The notes beneath the pieces are model-generated. The model did no database searches. It worked only from the letters and a program-made list of their open reading frames with translations, and was not told where the DNA came from. DNA of 9,084 nt, taken from the NCBI GenBank assembly GCA_027486275.1, contig JAIXPM010000391.1, positions 1 to 9,084 of the forward strand. The letters are read 5' to 3'. The first letter of the stretch is position 1. Each line of letters opens with the position of its first letter. This document shows, piece by piece, positions 1 through 6,420 of the stretch. Made by a program: the position numbers and the translations under genes. This DNA is from Sphingomonadales bacterium. Lineage in GTDB: Bacteria > Pseudomonadota > Alphaproteobacteria > Sphingomonadales > Sphingomonadaceae.

Positions 1-558
1 CGCCAGGCAGAACTCACGCTGGTGCTGGTCGGCACATCAACGATGAGCAGCGCAGCGCTGGTGCTGTATCCGGCGATCTGTGAGTTGTTCAATCTGAACG
101 ACTTGCAGGCCGGTTTCGTACTCGGCGCCTCCATCCACGATGTCGCGCAAACGCTGGGTGCCGGATATGCATTCTCGCCTGCAGCCGGTGAAACGGCCAC
201 CATCGTGAAACTGGCTCGGGTCGCGCTGCTGGCCCCGGTGCTGGCGCTGGTGGCGCTGGCCTTCCCGCAGCCATTGAAGATCAGCGGCGGCAAGCGCGCG
301 GCGCCGTTGCTGCCGTGGTTCGTGGTGGGCTTCTTTGTGGTGGCGGGCATCAACTCAACTGGCATCATCCCGGCGCAAGCCTCTGGTTTTGCCGCCGATG
401 TGTCGAGCTGGATGCTGGCCGTTTCTGTGGCTGCGACCGCCATCAGGTCACCATTGGGCGAAATATTGAAGGCCGGGCCCAAGCCGCTGTTGGTTGGCAT
501 TGTCGCCAGCCTCACCAGCCTGGCGGCAGCGCTTGGGTTCGCGATCCTTGCGCTATAG
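1..558 (+). CDS. yeiH: YeiH-family putative sulfate exporter, C-terminal part (5' end outside window)
   Basis: This is the last 185 residues of an integral inner-membrane protein of the YeiH/UPF0324 family, annotated as putative sulfate exporters; the transported substrate is not firmly established. The reading frame is open to the left edge, so the GTG at 22 is an internal valine and not the start. E. coli YeiH is about 350 residues, so roughly half is missing. Family-like features are a hydrophobic helix with GTSTMSSAALVLYP, the loop GASIHDVAQTLGAGY, the segment VKLARVALLAPVLAL, and a final helix after KPLLVGIVA. About five or six hydrophobic segments fit in the fragment. It ends with TAG at 556-558, converging on the metallo-hydrolase gene on the other strand and overlapping its stop codon. 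It is probably unrelated in function to the leftward gene cluster. The family call is fairly secure; the transport role is inferred from the family only. Confidence 0.85.
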   Translation, partial: RQAELTLVLVGTSTMSSAALVLYPAICELFNLNDLQAGFVLGASIHDVAQTLGAGYAFSPAAGETATIVKLARVALLAPVLALVALAFPQPLKISGGKRAAPLLPWFVVGFFVVAGINSTGIIPAQASGFAADVSSWMLAVSVAATAIRSPLGEILKAGPKPLLVGIVASLTSLAAALGFAILAL

Positions 559-560
559 CG
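551..560. repeat. 10-base perfect palindrome holding both convergent stop codons
   Basis: The sequence CGCTATAGCG equals its own reverse complement. The TAG stop of the yeiH-like gene lies at 556-558 and the TAG stop of the metallo-hydrolase gene at 555-553 on the other strand. The two genes therefore share only the six bases CTATAG. No hairpin loop or T-run is present, so it is not a recognisable terminator. Confidence 0.8.
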
Positions 561-1332
561 TGATCACTTGGCCGTCATAGCCTGGCTCCACCCCGGCCGG
601 CAGTTCGGCGCGCAGGGTTTCATAGTCCATCGATTGGTCCATGTGGGTGAGCACCGCCCTGCCCGGTCGGCGTTTGACGATCCAGTCGAGCGTCTGTTCC
701 AGATGCGTATGGGTCGGGTGTGGCTCGCGGCGCAGGGCATCGACGACCCACAGATCAAGGCCCGTCAGTGCAGCATCGGCGCGAGCATCAAAGTCTTTCA
801 CGTCAGTGGAATAGGCCAGGCTCTTGCCCTGATGATCAAAGCGCACGCCGGTCGATTCAATGTCGCCGTGCAGTTGCGGGAACGGGGTGATGAGGAGATC
901 GCCCAGCATCACCGGCGCTTCGAAATCATGGGCCGTGCAGGTTGCGGGATAGCCGGCGGCGCCGAAGAACACATAATCAAAGCGCGATTTCAGCACCGCG
1001 AATGTTGCCGGGCTGGCCCACACGTCCACCGGGCGGCGCATGGCATGGAAGACCTGGCGCAGATCATCAATGCCATGGGCGTGATCGGCATGATCATGGG
1101 TGATGATCACCGCATCAAGGTGCGCCACCCGGGCCGACAGCAATTGCTCGCGGCAATCCGGCCCGCAATCGATCAGCACGGTCTTGCCGGCGGCCTGAAC
1201 CAGTACGGAGACGCGGCGGCGGCGGTTCTTCGGGTTTTCAGGGTCGCACAGGCCCCAGTTCCCTGCCCCATCCGGCCCGCCGATGCGTGGCACACCGCTG
1301 GACGTGCCGCAGCCGAGGATGGTGATCTTCAT
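553..1332 (-). CDS. MBL-fold metallo-hydrolase, PhnP-like (COG1235 type)
   Basis: This 259-residue cytoplasmic hydrolase has the metallo-beta-lactamase fold, closest in style to PhnP, the phosphoribosyl cyclic phosphodiesterase. The N-terminus MKITILGCGTSSGVP is the typical first strand and loop. The metal site is visible as HDHADH (H79, H81, D83, H84), with later candidate ligands H155 (QLHGD), D177 (STDVKD) and H230 (LTHMD). The C-terminus GYDGQVITL resembles the end of PhnP (GFDGMEIGV). PhnP's structural zinc cysteines (Cys-x-Cys-x2-Cys) are not conserved: the matching stretch reads GLCDPENPKNRRRR, with only C29. The ATG at 1332-1330 overlaps the tatD stop as ATGA, which suggests translational coupling. 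The frame stays open for 40 more codons upstream, but those lie inside tatD and are not protein-like. No phosphonate genes are nearby, so the substrate is unknown. Confidence 0.9.
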   Translation of the reverse strand: MKITILGCGTSSGVPRIGGPDGAGNWGLCDPENPKNRRRRVSVLVQAAGKTVLIDCGPDCREQLLSARVAHLDAVIITHDHADHAHGIDDLRQVFHAMRRPVDVWASPATFAVLKSRFDYVFFGAAGYPATCTAHDFEAPVMLGDLLITPFPQLHGDIESTGVRFDHQGKSLAYSTDVKDFDARADAALTGLDLWVVDALRREPHPTHTHLEQTLDWIVKRRPGRAVLTHMDQSMDYETLRAELPAGVEPGYDGQVITL

Positions 1333-2099
1333 GCCGCTTTCGTGAAGAGCGCGTGGAAGTTGGCGGTGGTGGTGCCGGCCAGTTCTGCCTCGCTCACGCC
1401 GCGAAGGGCAGAAAGGAAGCGCGCGGTATGGGCGACGAAGGCCGGCTCGCAAGTCTTGCCGCGCATCGGCACTGGGGCAAGATAGGGCGAGTCTGTTTCC
1501 ACCAGCAGGCGATCGGCGGGGATGGTCTTGGCGGTTTCCTGCAAGTCGCGGGCGTTCTTGAAGGTGACGATGCCTGACAGCGAAATGTAGAAACCCAACG
1601 CAAGCGCTTCATCTGCAAAGGACTGACTGGCGGTGAAGCAGTGGATGACTCCGGTCAACGGCCCCTCGCCCGGCTCCTTCAGCAGCGCCAGCGTATCAGC
1701 TTCAGCATCGCGGGTGTGGACGATGAGCGGCAGGCCCGTGGCGCGCGCGGCCTGGATATGGCTGCGAAAGCTGGTCTTCTGCCGTTCGCGGTCCGACTTG
1801 TCGTAATAATAATCGAGGCCGGTCTCACCAATGGCGACGACGCGCGGGTGATGGCTTGCGGCGATAAGCGTCGCGGCATCGGTATCGGGATGTTCGTCAG
1901 CCTCGTGCGGGTGGATGCCGACACTGGCCCACACGCCTTCGTGCGCGTCCGCAATGGCGATCACCCCGTCCCACTCGCTTTCCCGGCAGGAAATGGCGAG
2001 GAAACCGCCCACTCCCGCGCTGCGGGCGCGGGCCAGCACACCGGGCACGTCTTCACCGAGGCTGGCGTAGTTGAGGTGGCAGTGGCTGTCGATCAGCAC
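1329..2099 (-). CDS. tatD: TatD-family metal-dependent hydrolase (YcfH-like)
   Basis: This is a 256-residue TIM-barrel hydrolase of the TatD family, whose members act as metal-dependent 3'-5' exonucleases and D-aminoacyl-tRNA deacylases. Metal-site motifs are complete: DSHCHL (H6, H8), GETGLDYYYD (E92), LIVHTRDA (H128), VIHCFT (H153) and VETDSPYLAP (D203). The start is GTG at 2099-2097, which gives MLIDSHCHLNY, the normal N-terminus. A strong ribosome binding site, GGAAGG, lies 8 bases upstream inside the last codons of metG. The frame is open for 85 more codons upstream, but these fall within metG and do not look like protein. The gene begins 4 bases after metG and ends in an ATGA overlap with the metallo-hydrolase. 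In E. coli the YcfH paralogue sits beside holB, which agrees with the order here. This is probably the YcfH-like housekeeping member rather than TatD proper. Confidence 0.95.
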   Translation of the reverse strand: MLIDSHCHLNYASLGEDVPGVLARARSAGVGGFLAISCRESEWDGVIAIADAHEGVWASVGIHPHEADEHPDTDAATLIAASHHPRVVAIGETGLDYYYDKSDRERQKTSFRSHIQAARATGLPLIVHTRDAEADTLALLKEPGEGPLTGVIHCFTASQSFADEALALGFYISLSGIVTFKNARDLQETAKTIPADRLLVETDSPYLAPVPMRGKTCEPAFVAHTARFLSALRGVSEAELAGTTTANFHALFTKAA

Positions 2100-2103
2100 G
2101 GCT

Positions 2104-3639
2104 TCAGCCTTCCAGCGTGATGCGCGGGAAGACGCCGGCGGGCGCCGGAAGTTGCATCCCGGCTTCAACCGGCGTGTTGAAACTGTTAAAATCTCGTGCA
2201 TCAGCCGCCACGCCCAGCTGATCGAGCAGCTGCACCGTGCTGGCCGGCATGAAGGGCTGGGCCAGAATGACGATGCGGCGCGTCGCGTCAAGCGTGGCGG
2301 CCAGTACTTCAGCCATGCGGGCCACGTCGGTCTTGGCCAGTGCCCAAGGCGCATTCTCGGCGAAATAGCCGTTGGCGGCGGCGACCATGGCCATCAACGC
2401 ATCGAGGGCCTTGTGCAGCGCCAGCGCGTTCATGGCGGTGAAATAGGCTTCGCTGCCGGACAGGAATGCCTCCTTCAGCCGCGATTCCGTTTCACCGGCC
2501 TCACCACGCACCGGCATCACGCCGCCCAGGTTCTTGGCCACCATCGACAAGCTGCGCTGTGCCAGATTGCCGATGCCGTTGGCCAGATCGGCGTTGGTAC
2601 GCTCCACGATGGCTTCGTCGCTGTAGCTGCCGTCTTCGCCAAAAGCGACTTCGCGGCACAGAAACCAGCGCAGGCGATCGACGCCGAAGCGGTCCACCAT
2701 GGCGGCTGGATCGACGACATTGCCGAGCGATTTCGACATTTTCTCGCCGCGGTTGAGCAGGAAGCCGTGGCCGAACACCGATTTCGGCAGCGCGATCCCG
2801 GCAGACATCAGGAACGCCGGCCAATAGACGGCATGAAAGCGCACCACGTCCTTGCCCACGACGTGCAGATCGGCTGGCCACCATTCGCCGTCGAGGCTGC
2901 CCCGACCACTGGCATCTGCCCCGGTGAGATAATTGGCCAGCGCGTCGAGCCACACATACATCACGTGGCGTTCGTCGCCCGGCACCGGGATGCCCCAGGT
3001 GAAGCTGGTGCGGCTGACCGACAGATCCGAAAGTCCGCCGGCAACAAAGGCGCGCATCTCGTTGAAACGACTGGCGGGCTGGATATACTCGGGGTGGCTT
3101 TCATACAGCGCCAGCAGCTTGTCCTGATAGGCCGAAAGCTTGAAGAACCAGCTTTCCTCCACCGTCCATTCGACCGGCGCGCCGTTTGGAGAAAGCTTGG
3201 CACCATCCTCGCCGGTGACGAGTTCGCTTTCGTCGTAATAGGCTTCGTCGCGCACCGAGTACCAGCCTTCATAGCGGCCCAAATACAGGTCACCATTGGC
3301 CGCCATGCGCTGCCAAAGCGCCTGCACCAGCGCCTTGTGATCATCATCGGTGGTGCGGATGAAACGGTCGAAACTGATGCCGAGGGATTCATGAAGCGAC
3401 TGGAACGGCGCCACCATGTCATCGACATAGGCCTTTGGCGGCTTGCCGGCGGCGCGGGCGGCCTGGTCGATCTTCAGGCCATGTTCGTCGGTGCCCGTAA
3501 GGAAGCGCACATCAAAACCATCGAGCCGCTTGAAGCGGGCAATGACATCCGTCGCGATCGCTTCATAGGCATGGCCCATGTGCGGCCGTCCGTTGGGATA
3601 GGCGATGGCGGTGGTGACGTAGAAGCGGGGCTTGCTCAT
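2104..3639 (-). CDS. metG: methionyl-tRNA synthetase
   Basis: This cytoplasmic class I aminoacyl-tRNA synthetase charges tRNA-Met with methionine using ATP. The Rossmann catalytic fold begins with FYVTTAIAYPNGRPHMGHA, which holds the HIGH-type signature (H20-M-G-H23), followed by TGTDEHG near residue 50. The connective insert contains YEGWYSVRDEAYY near residue 123. The KMSKS loop is intact at 300-304 (GEKMSKSLGNV). A helical anticodon-binding domain fills about 350-480. At 511 residues it lacks the C-terminal tRNA-binding (EMAP/Trbp111) extension of E. coli MetRS. The knuckle region has no cysteines at all (the only cysteine is C328), so this is a zinc-free form. The ATG at 3639 is preferred because MSKPRFYVTT is the usual N-terminus; in-frame TTG (3651) and GTG (3645) codons lie just upstream. 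No clear ribosome binding site is seen. The gene follows holB after 33 bases and precedes tatD by 4. Confidence 0.96.
   Translation of the reverse strand: MSKPRFYVTTAIAYPNGRPHMGHAYEAIATDVIARFKRLDGFDVRFLTGTDEHGLKIDQAARAAGKPPKAYVDDMVAPFQSLHESLGISFDRFIRTTDDDHKALVQALWQRMAANGDLYLGRYEGWYSVRDEAYYDESELVTGEDGAKLSPNGAPVEWTVEESWFFKLSAYQDKLLALYESHPEYIQPASRFNEMRAFVAGGLSDLSVSRTSFTWGIPVPGDERHVMYVWLDALANYLTGADASGRGSLDGEWWPADLHVVGKDVVRFHAVYWPAFLMSAGIALPKSVFGHGFLLNRGEKMSKSLGNVVDPAAMVDRFGVDRLRWFLCREVAFGEDGSYSDEAIVERTNADLANGIGNLAQRSLSMVAKNLGGVMPVRGEAGETESRLKEAFLSGSEAYFTAMNALALHKALDALMAMVAAANGYFAENAPWALAKTDVARMAEVLAATLDATRRIVILAQPFMPASTVQLLDQLGVAADARDFNSFNTPVEAGMQLPAPAGVFPRITLEG
2108..2113 (-). promoter_or_regulatory. 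ribosome binding site deciding the tatD GTG start
   Basis: On the minus strand this reads GGAAGG, 8 bases before the GTG at 2099. It is formed by the codons for the last residues of MetRS (Leu-Glu-Gly-stop). It is the best Shine-Dalgarno match among the visible gene starts and supports GTG over any upstream start. Confidence 0.7.
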
Positions 3640-3672
3640 GGCCACGGCCAATGGGGCAATATGGTCCCAGAT
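3640..3672 (-). other. holB-metG intergenic spacer
   Basis: This 33-base gap is the second-largest in the leftward cluster. It contains no clear Shine-Dalgarno sequence at a normal distance from the metG ATG; only GGGA is seen, about 20 bases away. A GATTC (GANTC type) site at 3670-3674 straddles the holB stop. The space is too short to show a terminator, and no promoter is convincing. Confidence 0.6.
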
Positions 3673-4641
3673 TCAAGCAGGCACAGCGGCCAGATGCAGG
3701 GCGAGACGATGCGCCACCTGCCCCGGTTCCAGTTGCAGCGGCACGGCTTCGCGGGCGAGGCGGCTGGCGGCCTCCCATTCGGCAATGGCGGCGCCGCGGG
3801 CCGGGCCAGTGAGGCGTTGGGCGCGATCGGCGATCAGGGCCGGCACACGATCGAGCAGCGCGGCATAGCGCCCTTCCCGCCCCTTGCCGCCGATCCCGCG
3901 CGCCAACATCAGTGCGGCCGGGTTGGCAATCTGCGGCGGCAGGCTGGCAAGCTGTGCCAGATCGCGTTCCAGCGCGGTGATGCCGGCGCCGGCCAGGGCG
4001 ATGGCACGGCCGGGGCAGCCTTCGGCCAGGCGCACCAGCAAGGCTTCGTCCTCCCCCTCCAGATCGGCACTGGCCAGCACGCGGGAGACTTCTGTGTCGG
4101 TCAGTCGCGAAAAACGCAATGTGCGGCAGCGCGAGCGAATGGTGGGCAGCAACCGGCCGGGCGAATGACTGACCAGAAGGAACACCGTGTCTTCCGATGG
4201 TTCCTCAAGGCTTTTCAGCAAGGCATTGGCTGTGTTGCGGTTCATGTCGTCCGCAGCGTCGATCACCACCACGCGGCGGGCCCCAAGCATTGGCGTGCCG
4301 GACAGGAATTCGCGCAGCGGCTGCCCCTCGCTGTCGGGCCGGCGCACGATCTGGCCGATGACGATTTCACTGCGCAGCTTGCCGGTCTTGGCTTCGGTGC
4401 GCTCGATCAGGCGGTAATCAAGGTGCGATCCGGCAGCCATCAGGCGGGCGGCGTCGCTGTCGGGCGCCACGGCAAAGCCACACCCAAGCGGTGCGCCAGC
4501 CAGCAGCCAGGTCGCCGCCTCCCGCGCAAAGCTCGCCTTGCCCAGCCCCTGCTGGCCCACCAGCAGCCAGGCATGGTGGGGCCGGCCACCGGTGAAGGCG
4601 GCAGTGAAGCCTTCGATCTGGGAATGGTGGCCGATCAGCAC
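3673..4641 (-). CDS. holB: DNA polymerase III subunit delta' (clamp loader)
   Basis: This 322-residue AAA+ family protein is the delta' subunit of the replication clamp loader, which opens and loads the beta sliding clamp together with delta and tau/gamma. The N-terminus MLIGHHSQIEGF leads into HHAWLLVGQQGLGKASFA, where the Walker A-like loop (residues 29-36) ends in Lys-Ala instead of Lys-Ser/Thr. A degenerate P-loop is usual for delta'. A Walker B-like strand, VVVIDAADDMN (124-134), is followed by NALLKSLEEP and the SRC motif at 170-172 (TIRSRCRTLRF), which donates an arginine finger. The E. coli delta' zinc module is not evident: only C54, C172 and C209 are present. The start is GTG at 4641, overlapping the end of tmk by 7 bases, with only a weak binding site, so expression is probably coupled to tmk. 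The tmk-holB pairing is common in bacteria and supports the call. Confidence 0.94.
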   Translation of the reverse strand: MLIGHHSQIEGFTAAFTGGRPHHAWLLVGQQGLGKASFAREAATWLLAGAPLGCGFAVAPDSDAARLMAAGSHLDYRLIERTEAKTGKLRSEIVIGQIVRRPDSEGQPLREFLSGTPMLGARRVVVIDAADDMNRNTANALLKSLEEPSEDTVFLLVSHSPGRLLPTIRSRCRTLRFSRLTDTEVSRVLASADLEGEDEALLVRLAEGCPGRAIALAGAGITALERDLAQLASLPPQIANPAALMLARGIGGKGREGRYAALLDRVPALIADRAQRLTGPARGAAIAEWEAASRLAREAVPLQLEPGQVAHRLALHLAAVPA

Positions 4642-5246
4642 AGCGCCGCCCGGATGCGCCCTGCCACATCGTCGATACTGCCGCCGGCGTTGATTGCCTT
4701 GCAGCGGTCCGGCTCGGCCTTCGGCAAGGCCACGAAAAATTCCTGCACGCGGGCGTGGAAATCGCCGCCGATGGCTTCGAAGCGGGCTTCCGCACCGCCC
4801 CGCGCCGCCGCCCGGGCCAGCCCTTCGGCCTCATCGAGCAGCAGCACCAGCGTGAGATCAGGCCACAGGCCGACCGCTTCATTGTGCAGATCGATCAGCG
4901 CCGCATCTTCCAGCCCGCGTCCCACCCCCTGATAGGCGCGGGTGGAATCGATGAAACGATCGCAGATCACCGTGGCGCCGCGGTCCAGCGCCGGCCGGAT
5001 GACGCGCTCCACGTGATCCACCCGCGCGGCCGTCATCAGCAGCGCGTCGGTCCACGGCGTCCAGCGATCGGGATCGCCGGTCACCAGCAGACCACGAATG
5101 GCCTCCGCGCCCGGTGTGCCGCCCGGTTCGCGGGTTAGCACCACCTCGTGGCCGTCAGCGCGCAGTGCTTCTGCCAGCAATCGGCCTTGCGTGGACTTGC
5201 CGCTCCCCTCCCCGCCTTCCAGGGTGATGAAACGGCCCGTCTTCAT
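4635..5246 (-). CDS. tmk: thymidylate kinase (dTMP kinase)
   Basis: This 203-residue cytoplasmic kinase converts dTMP to dTDP with ATP, an essential step in dTTP supply. The N-terminus MKTGRFITLEGGEGSGKST contains the Walker A loop (11-18, with K17 and S18). TREPGGTPGAEAIR (38-51) is the dTMP-binding signature, CDRFIDSTRAYQG (95-107) holds the DR[YF] motif, and a lid near 143-157 carries R145, R149 and R155. Basic residues in the lid and not in the P-loop match the E. coli-like type II enzymes. The start is the ATG at 5246-5244, which shares one base with the dac stop (TGATG). No Shine-Dalgarno is visible, so initiation probably depends on ribosomes finishing dac. A longer in-frame start 10 codons upstream is less likely because it gives a non-typical N-terminus. 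The gene overlaps the start of holB by 7 bases. Confidence 0.96.
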   Translation of the reverse strand: MKTGRFITLEGGEGSGKSTQGRLLAEALRADGHEVVLTREPGGTPGAEAIRGLLVTGDPDRWTPWTDALLMTAARVDHVERVIRPALDRGATVICDRFIDSTRAYQGVGRGLEDAALIDLHNEAVGLWPDLTLVLLLDEAEGLARAAARGGAEARFEAIGGDFHARVQEFFVALPKAEPDRCKAINAGGSIDDVAGRIRAALC

Positions 5247-6397
5247 CAGCCGAAGAAGCTCATCAGCCAGTTCCACGCGCGGCGGAACATGCCGGCTTCC
5301 TCGATGGCGACCGGAGTCACCAACGGCGCCTTGAGCGGCTGCTGGCCGGGCATGGTCACCACGAGATTGCCCACCTGTTGGCCGGCCTTCAGAGGTGCCG
5401 AGAGGCCAGGCAGCGCTTCAATGCTCGTCTTGCGCTCCATGCCGAAACCGCGCGGCAGGGTGACAAACAAGTCCTTGCCTGCCACCGCGTCAATCTGCGG
5501 GTCAGCCGCGCCACTGATGGCAATTTTGCCCATCACCTGGCCCTTCTTGCCGAGCGGGATATTCTGCCAAGCGGCAAAGCCCCCGTTCATGAAATCGACA
5601 CTGGCGGACACGCGCTCGCCGAAGCTGGGCAGGCCGGCGACGACCATCACCAGGCGGCGGCCGTTCTGCACGGCGGAACCGGTGAAGCCATAGCCGGCCT
5701 CTTCGGTGTGGCCGGTCTTCAGGCCATCGGCGCCAGCGACCTTGCCCAACAAGGGATTGCGGTTGCCCTGGGTGATGGCCTGACCGGCCCCCATGGTCTT
5801 GCCCCAGGTGAAGCCTTCCTTCTGGTAGAAGCGGGCGTAGAGATCGGGGAAATCGCGGATGGTGGCTTCGGCAATCATGGCCAGATCGCGGGCGGTCACA
5901 TATTCGTTCGGATCAGGCCAGCCATTGGTGTTGGCAAAATTGCTGTTCTTCAGGCCAAGCCGCTTGGCTTCGCGGTTCATCAGGGCGACGTAATTGGCTT
6001 CGGTACCGCCCAGCCCTTCGGCCAGCACCACGCAGGCATCATTGCCCGACAGGGTGACGATGCCGTGCAGCAGGTTTTCCACGCTCACCTGGCTGTTCAC
6101 GTCCAGGAACATGGTGCTGCCCTGGTTGTTCCACTTCTTCCAGGTTTCCTCACGCACCAGGATCGGCTGTTCCAGATTGGCTTCGCCCGATTTGATCAGC
6201 TTGAAGGCGACATAGACGCTCATCATCTTGCCCATCGAAGCCGGCGGGATGCGCTTGTCGGCATCCTTCGCCAACAGGATACGACCGGTCTGCAGATCCT
6301 TCAGGAAGGCGATGGGGGCCGCAGTGGTATAGGCCGGGGCCTGCGCAAGGGCGGGCGTGGCGGCAAGGAACAGAGCAATCGGAGCAATCAGGCGCAT
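5246..6397 (-). CDS. dacC: D-alanyl-D-alanine carboxypeptidase (PBP5/6 type)
   Basis: This 383-residue periplasmic penicillin-binding protein removes the terminal D-Ala from peptidoglycan pentapeptides and so limits cross-linking. A signal peptide is clear: MRLIAPIALFLAATPALA, with cleavage expected after ALA at 16-18. The three active-site motifs are intact: SxxK at 54-57 (PPASMGKMM), SxN at 117-119 (LSGND) and KTG at 227-229 (DGLKTGH). The catalytic domain is followed by a beta-rich C-terminal domain (about 280-360). The final stretch, AGMFRRAWNWLMSFFG, looks like the amphipathic helix that anchors this family to the membrane surface. The start ATG has an AAGGA sequence 11 bases upstream, a somewhat long spacing. 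The gene follows rlpA by 23 bases and shares a base with tmk. The family is secure; the choice among dacA, dacC and dacD as symbol is arbitrary. Confidence 0.95.
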   Translation of the reverse strand: MRLIAPIALFLAATPALAQAPAYTTAAPIAFLKDLQTGRILLAKDADKRIPPASMGKMMSVYVAFKLIKSGEANLEQPILVREETWKKWNNQGSTMFLDVNSQVSVENLLHGIVTLSGNDACVVLAEGLGGTEANYVALMNREAKRLGLKNSNFANTNGWPDPNEYVTARDLAMIAEATIRDFPDLYARFYQKEGFTWGKTMGAGQAITQGNRNPLLGKVAGADGLKTGHTEEAGYGFTGSAVQNGRRLVMVVAGLPSFGERVSASVDFMNGGFAAWQNIPLGKKGQVMGKIAISGAADPQIDAVAGKDLFVTLPRGFGMERKTSIEALPGLSAPLKAGQQVGNLVVTMPGQQPLKAPLVTPVAIEEAGMFRRAWNWLMSFFG

Positions 6398-6408
6398 CAG
6401 AATTTTCG

Positions 6409-6413
6409 TCCTT
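6409..6413 (-). promoter_or_regulatory. probable ribosome binding site of the D,D-carboxypeptidase gene
   Basis: On the minus strand the 23-base rlpA-dac gap contains AAGGA, 11 bases before the ATG at 6397. The match is good but the spacing is a little long. It supports this ATG as the start, and the encoded signal peptide agrees. Confidence 0.5.
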
Positions 6414-6420
6414 GGGTCAA

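Noticed and set aside
1333..1452. A 40-codon upstream extension of the metallo-hydrolase frame
   Set aside because: It lies inside tatD and precedes the standard first strand MKITILGCGTSSG, so it is only an open-frame accident.
568..1485. A 305-codon plus-strand open frame opposite the metallo-hydrolase gene
   Set aside because: It lies opposite a gene with complete catalytic motifs, has no recognisable domain and shows the same GC-driven composition as the other shadows.
2100..2354. An 85-codon upstream extension of the tatD frame
   Set aside because: It lies wholly within or beside metG coding sequence, is not TatD-like, and the GTG at 2099 has a strong ribosome binding site and the correct family N-terminus.
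2071..4932. A 953-codon open frame on the plus strand opposite metG, holB and most of tmk
   Set aside because: It is antisense to three well-conserved genes, its translation is rich in His, Arg, Gln and Ala without recognisable motifs, and GC-rich codon bias readily keeps this frame free of stops. Frame conservation across relatives would be needed to revive it.
6415..6420. TTGACC on the minus strand as a -35 box for the dac gene
   Set aside because: The -10 position would fall on the dac start codon itself, leaving no room for a normal leader.
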